A DNA stretch of 57,702 nt from a bacterium (GCA_016125385.1 WGLV01000052.1:1-57702); one strand, 5' to 3'. Shown: positions 47,601 through 55,071, counted from the first letter of the stretch. The notes: generated by a model not told the origin, from the sequence alone. Numbers and translations are program-made.

Positions 47601-48375
47601 CCGGCGCGCCGGCGTCGCTGAAAATCTGCACGGGCGCTGGCGCGCCGTCCTGATACGCCGACAGCGATTCGACGTTGATCGGACCCAACTGGTTGATGAC
47701 GTCATGCGCCCCGAGGGTGCAAAATCCTTCTTCTTCCGTCGTGACTTTCAGGGCGAGTGTGGTTGTGTATGGCGCGGGAGCCGCTTCAGGCGTGGAAGCC
47801 GTCTGACGCGCGGGGGGAAAGTTTACGAAAAGCGATCGGGCGATTTGATCCAGATCGTTGGGCAGGCCCGCGAACGGTTGAGAATCGAGTTGAGAAAAAC
47901 GGATGACGACTTCGCCATCGGGAAACCATACGCCGTCGGCGACCGGGCTGAAATAGAGCCGCAGGACGGCGATGCGGCAATGGCGCCAAACGCCGATCTC
48001 GCGCAACTCGCCCCGCGGGCGTGAACGGCTGGGGAACGCCTCGCGGTATTCCTTCTCACCGCCGCCGAGGGTTTTTCCGTCTTTCGATTGCGTCCACACA
48101 AACGAAACCGTTTCCGTGGTTGCGCTCTCCACCGGACCGGGGGCGAACAGCAGAATTCGAACGGCTTCGTTATCAGGTTTGGAAAAACGCCAGCGCAGGC
48201 GAATTTCGTCTGGCTGGTTTGATGGCATGACAGTCAGATCGTGGGAGAGAAGGGCGCCCAGGCGAGGTTCATCGCCATACGCGACGGGCGCCAGCGCGGT
48301 GAGGGTCAATGCGAATACGACAATCCACGAATGAGCGCGGCGCGGCGGGCGTTTCGTCGAGATGAGATCGATCAT
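44632..48375 (-). CDS. C25 (gingipain-like) peptidase, exported, with CARDB-like C-terminus
   Basis: 1247 residues with a signal peptide (SWIVVFALTLTALAPVAYG). The N-terminal ~530 residues look like beta-sandwich pro/structural domains. The peptidase C25 region (about 540-900) reads LIIAPAAWIGGFSPFAAQLKRQGYTTR, PSYVLLAGDATWDY, then the catalytic His in EFYGHGAPNVVG (about 769) and Cys in FWSFSCETCKFD (about 807). The last ~200 residues contain repeated CARDB-like adhesion domains (VTVQGEQAELGKN; LIVAEDEFNLTPIENGKRFQVGFAIKNIGESPASKIVVEM). C25 enzymes are secreted cysteine proteases in Bacteroidetes (type IX cargo), but no type IX C-terminal signal is recognised here. It converges with fic. Confidence 0.85.
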   Translation of the reverse strand: MIDLISTKRPPRRAHSWIVVFALTLTALAPVAYGDEPRLGALLSHDLTVMPSNQPDEIRLRWRFSKPDNEAVRILLFAPGPVESATTETVSFVWTQSKDGKTLGGGEKEYREAFPSRSRPRGELREIGVWRHCRIAVLRLYFSPVADGVWFPDGEVVIRFSQLDSQPFAGLPNDLDQIARSLFVNFPPARQTASTPEAAPAPYTTTLALKVTTEEEGFCTLGAHDVINQLGPINVESLSAYQDGAPAPVQIFSDAGAPVDNGPLKPGGVVRFFAPASTSSYATETVTWLANNAAGHKTFTPLEPSSDSPRADSLTRRMRIEHDLEFAAGRDSGDEQNRYWMWSDLLSEPTPAVEFNAPSLSGVVEMRVHLLMQSGAPNAFIDSATLTLNGVTPECTPHVEGDFVTLTARLNADLIKPSANRLGFTLDDPASLKRRYDAAYLDWIELAWASPVAPSASPYETPGHPVSLKPMEGVGTYWRSRNSADDWRFAPVDAGVTLPPTGEVFFLPAGARSVNATVKAVDFSVGMHRSLLRRDAADVLIIAPAAWIGGFSPFAAQLKRQGYTTRAEAVEAIYDLFGDGRLSPHAIKRYINWAYHEWNGAPSYVLLAGDATWDYHDRYGVGVKNFVPGYRLAPEYSVDGWYVRLDGKDDLLPDMSIARWPVRSAEELATLIHKTIEYKERPPLGPWLNQVFMVTDDGFERYTDELASRWMPEGFRLTRRHIRDYPLVDNIYLPARLRAETRAKTSLAATEDIIHKLNQGVWLWEFYGHGAPNVVGDERMFFGGGSKYTDVKKLANDGKPFLFWSFSCETCKFDYPREKWNISIGEDLLSRPEGGAVGLLGATGRGYPHDHIVLARGLHEAAFSLKLETQGQILMAAELFGLAAQSRLESNDQFTFLGDPTIRFPKFTTLEHGDLDENFSTVWTASEPPASIARAAAWASDARGVIDYATLTPGARLDAPAFRLTPDYEPPLRIGAEQIGMSGGRAAVAHGAVEVTPFIAGPLIEPTTGRLPNLRVKPDSLTITPHEPRSGETVFLDAVIENTGQASAMNVTVQGEQAELGKNKSPMTVVVGDRSAVIKRIDPGQSKRVRLRWDPTGDHGSYELAAEIDPYNQIGESDEDDNLAEIQITVLRKADLIVAEDEFNLTPIENGKRFQVGFAIKNIGESPASKIVVEMAFYRRGSGERVSIRVPEAIELSAGGRYAAGGIKIPADISAFEILIDPDEIVDEESHENNLFRYEVNNVFNSK

Positions 48376-48378
48376 GCG

Positions 48379-48747
48379 CTAACGCTCGATCATCTCCCAC
48401 CCCGGCGGAATTTTTCCGTCCGCGATGGTTTCATAAGCGATTTCGTCGAAGATGCGTTCGCCTTCGCCGTCGATCAAAAAGAGACGCTCGCCGATTTCCG
48501 CCATTCCGTCGTCCGAGCCGGGGGTGGCCATTTCGCTTTGCCAGACCAGCCGGCCCGAAGGCGAGTCAAAACCTTCGCAGGTCATGCTCTCCAGCGCGGC
48601 TTCGGCGTAATACTGGCATAACGCTTCCACCAGCGGCGAATCCTCTCCTTCGGGGGCGCCATCGAAGTGATAAAACGCCTGCTCGGTGAAGGCGCGGATC
48701 AGAATGCCTTCTTCATCAATCTGATAGATTTCGACTCGTTCATACAT
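48379..48747 (-). CDS. Hypothetical acidic cytosolic protein
   Basis: 121 residues from ATG 48747 (the frame can be extended to 48840 but the added part is basic and low-quality). Very acidic: ERVEIYQIDEEGILIRAFTEQAFYHFDGAPEGEDSPLVEALCQYYAEAALESMTCEGFDSPSG-type composition, no signal or membrane segment. Its stop lies 3 bases before the C25 gene start on the same strand (48379 versus 48375), so it is the first gene of a two-gene unit with the C25 protease. No family recognised. Confidence 0.6.
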   Translation of the reverse strand: MYERVEIYQIDEEGILIRAFTEQAFYHFDGAPEGEDSPLVEALCQYYAEAALESMTCEGFDSPSGRLVWQSEMATPGSDDGMAEIGERLFLIDGEGERIFDEIAYETIADGKIPPGWEMIER

Positions 48748-48888
48748 GGCGGAATTATTGTACGTCAAAACGCGCGCGGCGCGACGGGTGAAGCGTGATT
48801 GTGATGCAGTGAATCGAGCCCGATACAGACGAACGGCCAATTCGTTCCTATGAACGAATTGGCCGGCAACTGCTTGTTATATCATGTT

Positions 48889-49383
48889 TTATAGTATTTC
48901 AAGACGGACGTTCGCCAGCCCCTTTTGCTCGAAATCGAGTTTACGGGCCGCCTCGCGTGAAACGTCGATGATGCGCCCGTTGACCAGCGGCCCCCGGTCG
49001 TTTATCCGGACGATTGCTTTCTGCCCGTTGTCGAGGTTGGTGATTCGAACCCGGGTGTTAAACGGGAGCGTGGGATGCGCGGCGGTCATGGCGTTCATGT
49101 TGAAAATTTCGCCGCTGGCGGTGCGTTTGCCGTGAAATTTGGGGCCGTACCATGACGCCGTGCCGACCATGCCGCCCGAGGGAAGCTCAGCCGCGGTCTG
49201 GTTCGATTGAACGTCAACCGGCTTGCGCCTGGTTTCCTTGTCGCCCCCGAAGCCGAAGGTTGGTACCGGGATGGGGATTCTCACGATTTTGACGCCCATA
49301 CAACCGGTGAACATCGAAACCATCAATACAAGCGCCAGTGGTCTGATCAACCAGCGCACGTGGGTCGTTGACGGTGGGTTCAT
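48889..49383 (-). CDS. rlpA: RlpA-family septal-ring-type lipoprotein
   Basis: 164 residues. A lipoprotein signal (LALVLMVSMFTGC, lipobox Cys at ~28) precedes a linker (TRRKPVDVQSNQTAAELPSG) and the double-psi beta-barrel domain: VGTASWYGPKFHGKRTASGEIF, MTAAHPTLPFNTRVRITNLDNG, VRINDRGPLVNGRIIDVSREAAR. In Pseudomonas, RlpA is a lytic transglycosylase acting on denuded septal peptidoglycan; the catalytic Asp of NDRGP is present. No SPOR domain is seen at the C-terminus, so it is the short form. It stands alone as a minus-strand unit. Confidence 0.92.
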   Translation of the reverse strand: MNPPSTTHVRWLIRPLALVLMVSMFTGCMGVKIVRIPIPVPTFGFGGDKETRRKPVDVQSNQTAAELPSGGMVGTASWYGPKFHGKRTASGEIFNMNAMTAAHPTLPFNTRVRITNLDNGQKAIVRINDRGPLVNGRIIDVSREAARKLDFEQKGLANVRLEIL

Positions 49384-49691
49384 CTCGAAATACTCCGCTC
49401 TCTCTTGTTTGGCAGTGAAGATGATTGTGGCTTAAATTACATTCTCAGGTATCGACGGCTAAGTCTAGCACTTTATGCCTTGTATCGCAAGAACGTATTT
49501 CCGGTTCGATTCACCGCGCATGGCGCGCACACGCCCATCGGAGCGCAAATCAATGCGTTGCTGATGCTTAAGTTTTGTGAATCGAAGGATTTTGGCTGAC
49601 TTTGCCCTGTCCGGCGAAATACTCTCAATGCGATCCAAATAACAGGCCGCCGAATCGCGCGGGATTCGGTGAAAAATTCATTTTAAAAATC
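49384..49691. other. Intergenic stretch between rlpA and the pentapeptide gene
   Basis: About 310 bases with no credible gene; a 64-residue frame at 49405-49599 has no coding character. It must hold the divergent promoters of rlpA and the pentapeptide-repeat gene. No repeat or RNA structure stood out. Confidence 0.5.
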
Positions 49692-49700
49692 TGTTATGAT
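49692..49700 (+). promoter_or_regulatory. Extended -10 promoter element
   Basis: TGTTATGAT: TG at 49692-49693, one base, then TATGAT at 49695-49700. A start near 49707 gives a ~28-base leader before the pentapeptide gene's ATG at 49735. No good -35 box is seen, as is common for extended -10 promoters. Confidence 0.55.
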
Positions 49701-49734
49701 GGAAAAAACGGACCACACGCGCGAAAGGAACGCT

Positions 49735-50334
49735 ATGAATCATTACTTTGACTTTCTTCCCTGTTCGGCGGGCGGACCCGAACACCTCGCCCTGAGCGGA
49801 GAGCGCGTCTGCTGGGCGCATATGAAACATCAGGACGAGTTTCGCGAGCGCGTCATTCAGGCCGCGCGGTCAGGCGAGTCTCTAGCGGGATGGGTGTTGG
49901 AGCGCGTCGACTTCAGTGGATGCGACCTCTCAGCCGCCATGCTGAAGCAGTGCAACTTCGAAAAAGCCATCCTGCGTGGAACGATCCTGCACCGCGCCAA
50001 TCTCGATTCGGCCAGTCTGCGCGGCGCCGATCTCACCGATGCCGACCTGGGGCTCGCCATACTCGGAAGAGCTGACCTCAGCGGCGCGAATCTCACTCGG
50101 GCCGTTCTGGAACGCGCCAATCTGGTCGCCGCGAAAGCCGCTGGCGCCATTTGCCGCGAGGCGAAGTTTTTTTACAGCCGCCCCGCGCGCGCTGATTTTT
50201 CCAAGGTGGATTTCGGCGGCGCCGACCTCACGCGCGCCATCTTCAGGCAGGCCTGCTTGAGAGATGCGATACTCGCGGGTTCGTCCGGCAAGGCCAATTT
50301 CGATGGCGCCGATCTGGAAGGAGCGCTGGTATGA
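49735..50334 (+). CDS. Pentapeptide-repeat protein
   Basis: 199 residues. From about residue 60 the A(D/N)LxX pentapeptide pattern runs almost unbroken (SGCDLSAAMLKQCNFEKAILRGTILHRANLDSASLRGADLTDADLGLAILGRADLSGANL-type), giving a right-handed quadrilateral beta-helix of ~25 repeats. ATG 49735 has AAAGGAA 5-11 bases upstream and follows the extended -10; the ATG at 49696 is inside the promoter. The last 4 bases overlap the metallo-hydrolase gene (ATGA), so the two are translationally coupled. Roles of such proteins range from gyrase protection to structural; none is indicated here. Confidence 0.9.
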   Translation: MNHYFDFLPCSAGGPEHLALSGERVCWAHMKHQDEFRERVIQAARSGESLAGWVLERVDFSGCDLSAAMLKQCNFEKAILRGTILHRANLDSASLRGADLTDADLGLAILGRADLSGANLTRAVLERANLVAAKAAGAICREAKFFYSRPARADFSKVDFGGADLTRAIFRQACLRDAILAGSSGKANFDGADLEGALV

Positions 50335-50894
50335 TTCTGTTCCAACCGTTTCTTTTCTCCGAAGTGAACGAGGTCAACACCTACATCATCGGCTGTGCCA
50401 GAACCCGCGAGGCGGTGCTGATCGACGCGGGCGCCGATTCGCCCGAGTACGACTCTTTTCTGCGTAAACACGACGCCCGTCTCACCGCCGTGTTTCTTAC
50501 TCACTTCCATTGGGATCACGATCAGCATCTCGGCGACGTGCTGGATCGCTTTGACGTGCCGGTGTATTCGATGACGGGCGAGACGCGCAACGGACGCAAA
50601 GTGGGCGAAGGCGATTCGATCCCGCTGGGCGAACTACCCAACCGGATATTCGTCACCACCGGCCACACGCCCGATTCGCTCACTCTGGCGGTGGCTGACC
50701 GGATCGCCTTCGTAGGCGACGCTATTTTCGCGGGGTCGATCGGCGGGACGAAAAGCGAAGAGCTCAAGCAGGAGGAAGTCGGTCACATCAAGAGCAAGAT
50801 TTTTTCGCTGCCGGACGACTGCCTGCTCTGTTCAGGCCACGGCCCTCTTACCACCGTCGCTATCGAAAAAGCCGGAAACCCGTTTTTGCAGTAA
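50331..50894 (+). CDS. MBL-fold metallo-hydrolase
   Basis: 187 residues of metallo-beta-lactamase fold: NEVNTYIIGCARTREAVLIDAGAD, the dinuclear-zinc motif HFHWDHDQH at about 62-70, FVTTGHTPDSLTL with the next His, DRIAFVGDAIFAG with the bridging Asp, and LCSGHGPLTTV with the final His. All metal ligands appear present. This compact glyoxalase II/YcbL-like type often hydrolyses thioesters or acts on small substrates, but the substrate is unknown. It overlaps the pentapeptide gene by 4 bases and ends before a strong terminator, so it is the second gene of that unit. Confidence 0.9.
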   Translation: MILFQPFLFSEVNEVNTYIIGCARTREAVLIDAGADSPEYDSFLRKHDARLTAVFLTHFHWDHDQHLGDVLDRFDVPVYSMTGETRNGRKVGEGDSIPLGELPNRIFVTTGHTPDSLTLAVADRIAFVGDAIFAGSIGGTKSEELKQEEVGHIKSKIFSLPDDCLLCSGHGPLTTVAIEKAGNPFLQ

Positions 50895-50912
50895 ATAATG
50901 CGTCATAAAAGG

Positions 50913-50954
50913 AACGCCCCGGAGGGAATCAACCCGCCGGGGCGTTATTTTTTT
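50913..50954 (+). terminator. Intrinsic terminator after the metallo-hydrolase
   Basis: AACGCCCCGG (50913-50922) pairs with CCGGGGCGTT (50937-50946), followed by a T-run to 50954. It ends the pentapeptide/metallo-hydrolase unit and faces the convergent third TA pair. Confidence 0.9.
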
Positions 50955-50970
50955 CGTGGCATGGAAAAAC

Positions 50971-51360
50971 TCAGGCTTTTTTCGCGTTCATATCATGAGA
51001 AATCGAACTGGAGAAATCATTTTTTGCAGGTTGAATTGTAACGACCTTCTGATGCGGGTCCTGCTCATAAAGTGGCTCCAAACCGATACGCATCCTGCAA
51101 CCAAGCGCCTGGAAAATCAACACGGCTGAACGGAACGTCATGTTGTGATCGGATCCTAGAATTCTTGAAAGCCAGGATGGCGGTTTCTCCATTTTTTTCG
51201 CGAGGTCGCTCTTGCTGATTCCCTGACGTTCCATCTCAACACAGATCGCGTCCGTCACATGGATTAAAACTTCTTCCAGCAAACAATCAGGATCATCTTT
51301 GTATTCTTCGCTTTTTTGTGTGAACCATTCAGAGAAACTCATCTCTTCTTTGCTATTCAT
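50971..51360 (-). CDS. XRE-like antitoxin of the third TA pair
   Basis: 129 residues from ATG 51360 (MNSKEEMSF), overlapping the upstream toxin gene by 8 bases, so translation is coupled. A helical N-terminal half (SEWFTQKSEEYKDDPDCLLEEVLIHVTDAICVEMERQG) precedes the helix-turn-helix SKSDLAKKMEKPPSWLSRILGSDHNMTFRSAVLIFQALG and a short C-terminal strand. The order toxin-antitoxin and the HTH at the C-terminal half fit a HigBA-like pair. It probably represses the pair through the GTAAAGT inverted repeat upstream. Confidence 0.85.
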   Translation of the reverse strand: MNSKEEMSFSEWFTQKSEEYKDDPDCLLEEVLIHVTDAICVEMERQGISKSDLAKKMEKPPSWLSRILGSDHNMTFRSAVLIFQALGCRMRIGLEPLYEQDPHQKVVTIQPAKNDFSSSISHDMNAKKA

Positions 51361-51616
51361 TGTGTAACTCCAGATAGCGTTGCCTGATTTCATCAGCGCG
51401 ATCTAACTCTTTTGGATCGGCGGCGTCTCGTTTTTTTATAGCCCCATTCGTAAATATAAAACCACCTTCAACCAGGAATCCATAAATCCGAACCTGAAAA
51501 TCCTTGTAGACGAAAATTTTTCCGCGTTCATGTCTGAACCTTTGTTTGTTTCGGAACATGATTTCGGAATTCTGAGACCAGACTTTTAATGTTGTGAGAA
51601 GACGCTTGGCCTTCAT
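51353..51616 (-). CDS. RelE-superfamily-like toxin of the third TA pair, short
   Basis: 87 residues. The C-terminal half resembles the end of Gp49-like RelE toxins: DFQVRIYGFLVEGGFIFTNGAIKKRDAADPKELDRADEIRQRYLEL, where xxF(I/V)xTNGxxKK is a common ending. The N-terminal half (SEIMFRNKQRFRHERGKIFV) is less typical and shorter than in the two other toxins here, so it may be a compact variant or truncated. The neighbouring HTH gene and the 8-base overlap support a TA pair. Activity cannot be inferred. Confidence 0.7.
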   Translation of the reverse strand: MKAKRLLTTLKVWSQNSEIMFRNKQRFRHERGKIFVYKDFQVRIYGFLVEGGFIFTNGAIKKRDAADPKELDRADEIRQRYLELHNE

Positions 51617-51679
51617 GCTGTCTAAATTTTAAATAAAAGAACACGCCAGAGACTTCCCCGTCAGTGGCTCTTTGAATGC

Positions 51680-51717
51680 GTAAAGTGAAAAAGCTCCTGA
51701 AAAAAGAGGTACTTTAC
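51680..51717. promoter_or_regulatory. Inverted repeat upstream of the third TA pair
   Basis: GTAAAGT (51680-51686) and ACTTTAC (51711-51717) are a perfect 7-bp inverted repeat with 24 bases between, in the AT-rich region before the toxin gene. It may be two half-sites for the antitoxin or a promoter-region hairpin. Confidence 0.4.
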
Positions 51718-51746
51718 ACATGATTTTAACATATAAGTTAAATCTG

Positions 51747-51787
51747 TCCACCGAAGATTACCAAACGGTCAGGTAACCTTCGGTGGA
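51747..51787 (-). terminator. Long hairpin downstream of the DUF1080-PHP gene
   Basis: TCCACCGAAGATTACC pairs with GGTAACCTTCGGTGGA over 16 bp with a single mismatch (G-U on the minus strand), loop of nine bases. It lies 34 bases past the stop of the DUF1080-PHP gene. No strong T-run follows, so it may be a weak or factor-dependent terminator. Confidence 0.6.
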
Positions 51788-51820
51788 TCTTCTAACGATA
51801 CAACGAGGGAATGTTTGATC

Positions 51821-53266
51821 TCACCGCGTCTTCTTGACTGGAACCCACAGGTCGTCAGCGGTAAGTTTGCACTTGTCGATCATGTCGAGGGCGTATTCCA
51901 TGCGGCCCAGCTCACGGTCGCCGTTGTTGGTTCCAAAGGTGAATTTCACCCCGGCGGCTTTCGCCTTCTTGATGAAGGCCGCGCTGGGGATGCGGTAGCG
52001 GTTGTTGATCTCAATCGCGACGCCGCTTGCTTTGGCCGCGTCGATCACGCGCTGCATGCGGGTGTCCGTCCATAGCGCGTCATATTCGCTGGCGATTACG
52101 TCAGGCAAAAACGTGGGATTGACGAAGATATCGATGGGCTCATCGCGCAGAATGCCGACGATGCGGTCGACGTACATGTCCATGAACGCCTGCTTGTCGT
52201 CTACCCAGACCTCATCGGGCATCCAGAGCCGGGTGCGGCGGCCCTTGTCGTCCGTCCAGGTCAACGCGTCGGAAAAGACGTAATCGAACTGCTCTCTCGA
52301 CTCTTTCGTGAACAGGTTAACCCACTCGCGGCCCTCGCCCTGCATGGCGATCAGCGCGGGTTGCCCTTTCATCTGATTGAGAAAATCGGTTACTTTCTCG
52401 TTGCTGTCGACGGGGAAGCCGAGGCCGCAGTTCAACGCGATGCCGTAGTTGATGCCCACCCTGCGCGAGTTGGCCAGAGCCTCTTCGAGCGTCAAGCCGC
52501 CCTTGAGATGAGTATGCAGGTCCATCACGGGAAAATTGCTTTCATGCAGGCGGGCGATCTTGAGGTAGACGTCGTCGACCACCGGCGCTTCGACGCCGTC
52601 GGTCAGATCGTCGGGCAGCGGCTTTACCATGATGTTTTTAAAATACGCCACGCTGGCGGGGTCATGCCCCTGCAGGGCGAAGGTTCCTCGCCCCAGGCGG
52701 CGGCCAACGCCATCGCCGCTGCGCGGCGGGTTTTCAGGCTCGACGTAATCGACCGTCATGGCGTCGTTGACCCAAACCTGAACGTGTTTGCCCGCGACGC
52801 GGATGGTCATGGTGAACCATTCGTCATCATGAGCCATGCTGAAATACTGGTTGCGTACGCCGTAAAGGCTGCCGGTTTTTTTGTATTCGTAATATCCGCC
52901 TTCGCCGTGGTGGGTGTTATTGACCTGGACCTCATACCCCTGCCCGGGCCAGCCTGATTCCTGAAATTGGGTGTGAAAATACACGCCTGAGTTGGCCAGC
53001 GGTCTGGTGAGCACGTCGGTTTTGAGGATGAAATTCTTGAACGACGCGCCGTTGACCTCGCCCGTATAAAACAGGTGCGCGCGCGGGCCGCTGCAGAGAA
53101 TCGCGTCGTTTTCGACGCGGATCGAACCGGGATTCTCGCCCGCCTTCCAGCCATTGAGCGTCTTGCCGTCAAAAAGCGAGATCCAGCCGTCGTCAGTTGA
53201 CTGAGCGGCGGGAGCGAGAACGATCAGACAGAGTAAAAATGCTGCGAACGCCGTGCGTTGAATCAT
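51821..53266 (-). CDS. Exported DUF1080 (3-keto-disaccharide hydrolase-like)-PHP fusion
   Basis: 481 residues with a signal peptide (AFAAFLLCLIVLAPAAQ). The first ~220 residues are a DUF1080 laminin-G-like beta-sandwich: WISLFDGKTLNGWKAG, FKNFILKTDVLTRPLANSGVYFH, EYKKTGSLYGVRNQYF, VTIRV-type WFTMTIRVAGKHVQVWVNDAMTVDY. From about residue 250 a PHP metal-phosphoesterase fold follows: FPVMDLHTHLKGGLTLEEALANSRRVG with the first HxH metal motif, and VAIEINNRYRIPSAAFIKKAKAAGVKFTFGTNNGD near the end, where classical PHP has SDAH. Domain order is seen directly; the substrate, probably a sugar or cyclic compound, is unknown. It lies downstream of a nucleoside hydrolase on the same strand. Confidence 0.85.
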   Translation of the reverse strand: MIQRTAFAAFLLCLIVLAPAAQSTDDGWISLFDGKTLNGWKAGENPGSIRVENDAILCSGPRAHLFYTGEVNGASFKNFILKTDVLTRPLANSGVYFHTQFQESGWPGQGYEVQVNNTHHGEGGYYEYKKTGSLYGVRNQYFSMAHDDEWFTMTIRVAGKHVQVWVNDAMTVDYVEPENPPRSGDGVGRRLGRGTFALQGHDPASVAYFKNIMVKPLPDDLTDGVEAPVVDDVYLKIARLHESNFPVMDLHTHLKGGLTLEEALANSRRVGINYGIALNCGLGFPVDSNEKVTDFLNQMKGQPALIAMQGEGREWVNLFTKESREQFDYVFSDALTWTDDKGRRTRLWMPDEVWVDDKQAFMDMYVDRIVGILRDEPIDIFVNPTFLPDVIASEYDALWTDTRMQRVIDAAKASGVAIEINNRYRIPSAAFIKKAKAAGVKFTFGTNNGDRELGRMEYALDMIDKCKLTADDLWVPVKKTR

Positions 53267-53366
53267 GATGCAAAACCTTCCTGCGTGGAGTCAGGGCTCG
53301 GCCCTGCTTTGAGGCGCGATTATACAAAATACGCGGCGGGAAATATACATCGGCCCGGGGGGCGGT

Positions 53367-54422
53367 CTATTTGAAGGGATCGTAGGGCTCGGGCGTTGGC
53401 GTCTTCAGGCTGGGGACGCCCTTGAGATAGCGGTGAAACATCCAGTCGTGAAACGCTTCGGGCCGGCCCAGTTCGGTGGTTTTCCAGCGCAGGGCGGCAT
53501 CGACTTTTTTGCCCGTGCCGTCTCGCACGGTATAGCCGCGGTCGTCGACGCGCAGCCGGATGTCTTCCATCACGCAGAGCGATCGATCGATGGCGAGATA
53601 AACCGCCACCGTGTCGTATAACACGCTGCTGGCCACCTGGGTATCGTTGCGCAGGCCGGTCTGATCGACCCAGGTCTGATAGATGCCCTCCATCGACGCG
53701 ATGACGGGGTTTTTGAGCCGCAACATCTCCATGTAATTGGTTCCGCGCATCTGAACCACCGCGCTGACGTCGAGCGGGGCGAGCGTGAGGTCCCACGGAG
53801 CGGAAAACAGCGTCCGCGCGGCGGCAATGTCGGTGCGGACGTTAAACTCGGCGTCGGGCGTGTAAACGCCTTCATACCCCCGGTCGATGCTGCCGGCCAT
53901 GGCGATGACGCGCGCCTGGCTCGCCACGCCGGGCGCCTTGCGCAACAGCGCGGGCAGATCGTGCCAGGGCGCGGTGACGATCAGCGTGTCGGTCTCGGGC
54001 GTTGAAGCCAGCGTATCGAGTATCGCCTGCGTACTGTCGGTCTGGATTCCGCCCGGATATTTCGTCAGGTCGTAATCTTGAGCCCATGGCGTGGCGTGAC
54101 CGGCAGGACCGGCGGTTTTCGAGCCGATGGCGATGGGGATCTCATCGCGTTCGACCGATTCGAGAAAGCGCGCCGCGACCTGCGCCTTCGCGGTTGTGTC
54201 TCCGTGCTGAGTCACCAGCAGTTTTAACTCGATCTCGGGCGAACATAAAATCAACCCCAGCGCCCACGCGTCGCTGACGTCGTCGCCGATGTCGGTAACA
54301 AAAATCACCGGCTTGGGAGGCGGTAAGGGCTGGGGCGTCGCGGTGGGTAATTGCGCCGACGCGTTCATGGCCGTGATGACCATATATAACAATGCAGAAA
54401 TCAGTGGGTTGAATCGAGCCAT
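53367..54422 (-). CDS. Exported nucleoside hydrolase-like protein
   Basis: 351 residues from ATG 54422 (the frame opens at TTG 54440, within the previous gene). A signal peptide (FNPLISALLYMVITAMNASA) precedes the IU-nucleoside hydrolase fold: FVTDIGDDVSDAWALGLIL where the family metal motif is DxDxxxDD, TLIVTAPWHDLPALL where PLTNIA-type loops sit, and DAEFNVRTDIAAARTLF near the C-terminal third. Two positions of the metal motif differ (first Asp replaced by Val, one Asp of the pair by Ser), so calcium binding and activity are less certain. Export is unusual for this family. It overlaps no gene but starts 7 bases after the exported unknown upstream, hence one unit. Confidence 0.8.
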   Translation of the reverse strand: MARFNPLISALLYMVITAMNASAQLPTATPQPLPPPKPVIFVTDIGDDVSDAWALGLILCSPEIELKLLVTQHGDTTAKAQVAARFLESVERDEIPIAIGSKTAGPAGHATPWAQDYDLTKYPGGIQTDSTQAILDTLASTPETDTLIVTAPWHDLPALLRKAPGVASQARVIAMAGSIDRGYEGVYTPDAEFNVRTDIAAARTLFSAPWDLTLAPLDVSAVVQMRGTNYMEMLRLKNPVIASMEGIYQTWVDQTGLRNDTQVASSVLYDTVAVYLAIDRSLCVMEDIRLRVDDRGYTVRDGTGKKVDAALRWKTTELGRPEAFHDWMFHRYLKGVPSLKTPTPEPYDPFK

Positions 54423-54429
54423 GCGATCG

Positions 54430-55071
54430 TCACTCTTCAAGCCGCGCGGCGACGATCAGGTAGCGCGCCCGGCCCTGAGGCATGGGTGAAATCGAGCTGG
54501 ACAGCGAGTTGCTCGACAGCGTGTTTGAATTGACCGCGCCCTGCGTGGTGACCCTCACCGGCACGCCGCCGAACGCCTCCCAGGTTTTGGAATTTAACAA
54601 CGCCGCCGAACTCAAAATCGGCATCAGCGGATCGTCTTTCGTGCTTTTATCGTCGATTCTCACCAGCGGCGAGCCGTCGCCGCCCGCGTAAACGCGCGTG
54701 TTTCCGCCGGATTGCGCGGGTAAGTAAAACATCTCCATCCGCGCTTTGACGCCGGATTTGTCTTCGCCGCGCGGCGTGATGCGCAGGTAATGATCGGGAA
54801 ACACCAGCGCGGTGACGTCTTCATCGCTGAAGGTGGAAAGGCGGATGTTGTTCGATAACTCGAACGAGGGGTAGTGAAACGCCGCCAGCAGCGTATCGCG
54901 CATATCGCGCAGTTCATCGGGAACCGTGCCGAACTGGCCGGTCGAGTCGGCGAAGATCACGCGAACCTGAATATGATGAACCTTGACGGTCTCCGCCCCG
55001 GGCTTCTCATCGGCGGCATGGCAGATTGACGCGCACAGAACGATTAACAGAAACGCGCGAAGCGCTTTCAT
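54430..55071 (-). CDS. Exported protein of unknown function
   Basis: 213 residues: signal peptide (AFLLIVLCASICHAA), then a polar, beta-rich body (VKVHHIQVRVIFADSTGQFGTVPDELRDMRDTLLAAFHYPSFEL; DEDVTALVFPDHYLRITPRG; KARMEMFYLPAQSGGNTRVYAG), and a Ser/Asn-rich segment before the end (SNTLSSNSLSSSISP). No motif or family is recognised. It is the first gene of the three-gene minus-strand cluster with the nucleoside hydrolase and the DUF1080-PHP protein, suggesting a shared extracytoplasmic role. Confidence 0.7.
   Translation of the reverse strand: MKALRAFLLIVLCASICHAADEKPGAETVKVHHIQVRVIFADSTGQFGTVPDELRDMRDTLLAAFHYPSFELSNNIRLSTFSDEDVTALVFPDHYLRITPRGEDKSGVKARMEMFYLPAQSGGNTRVYAGGDGSPLVRIDDKSTKDDPLMPILSSAALLNSKTWEAFGGVPVRVTTQGAVNSNTLSSNSLSSSISPMPQGRARYLIVAARLEE

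Noticed and set aside
49405-49599. 64-residue plus-strand frame upstream of the pentapeptide gene
   Set aside because: No ribosome site, no coding character and no family resemblance.
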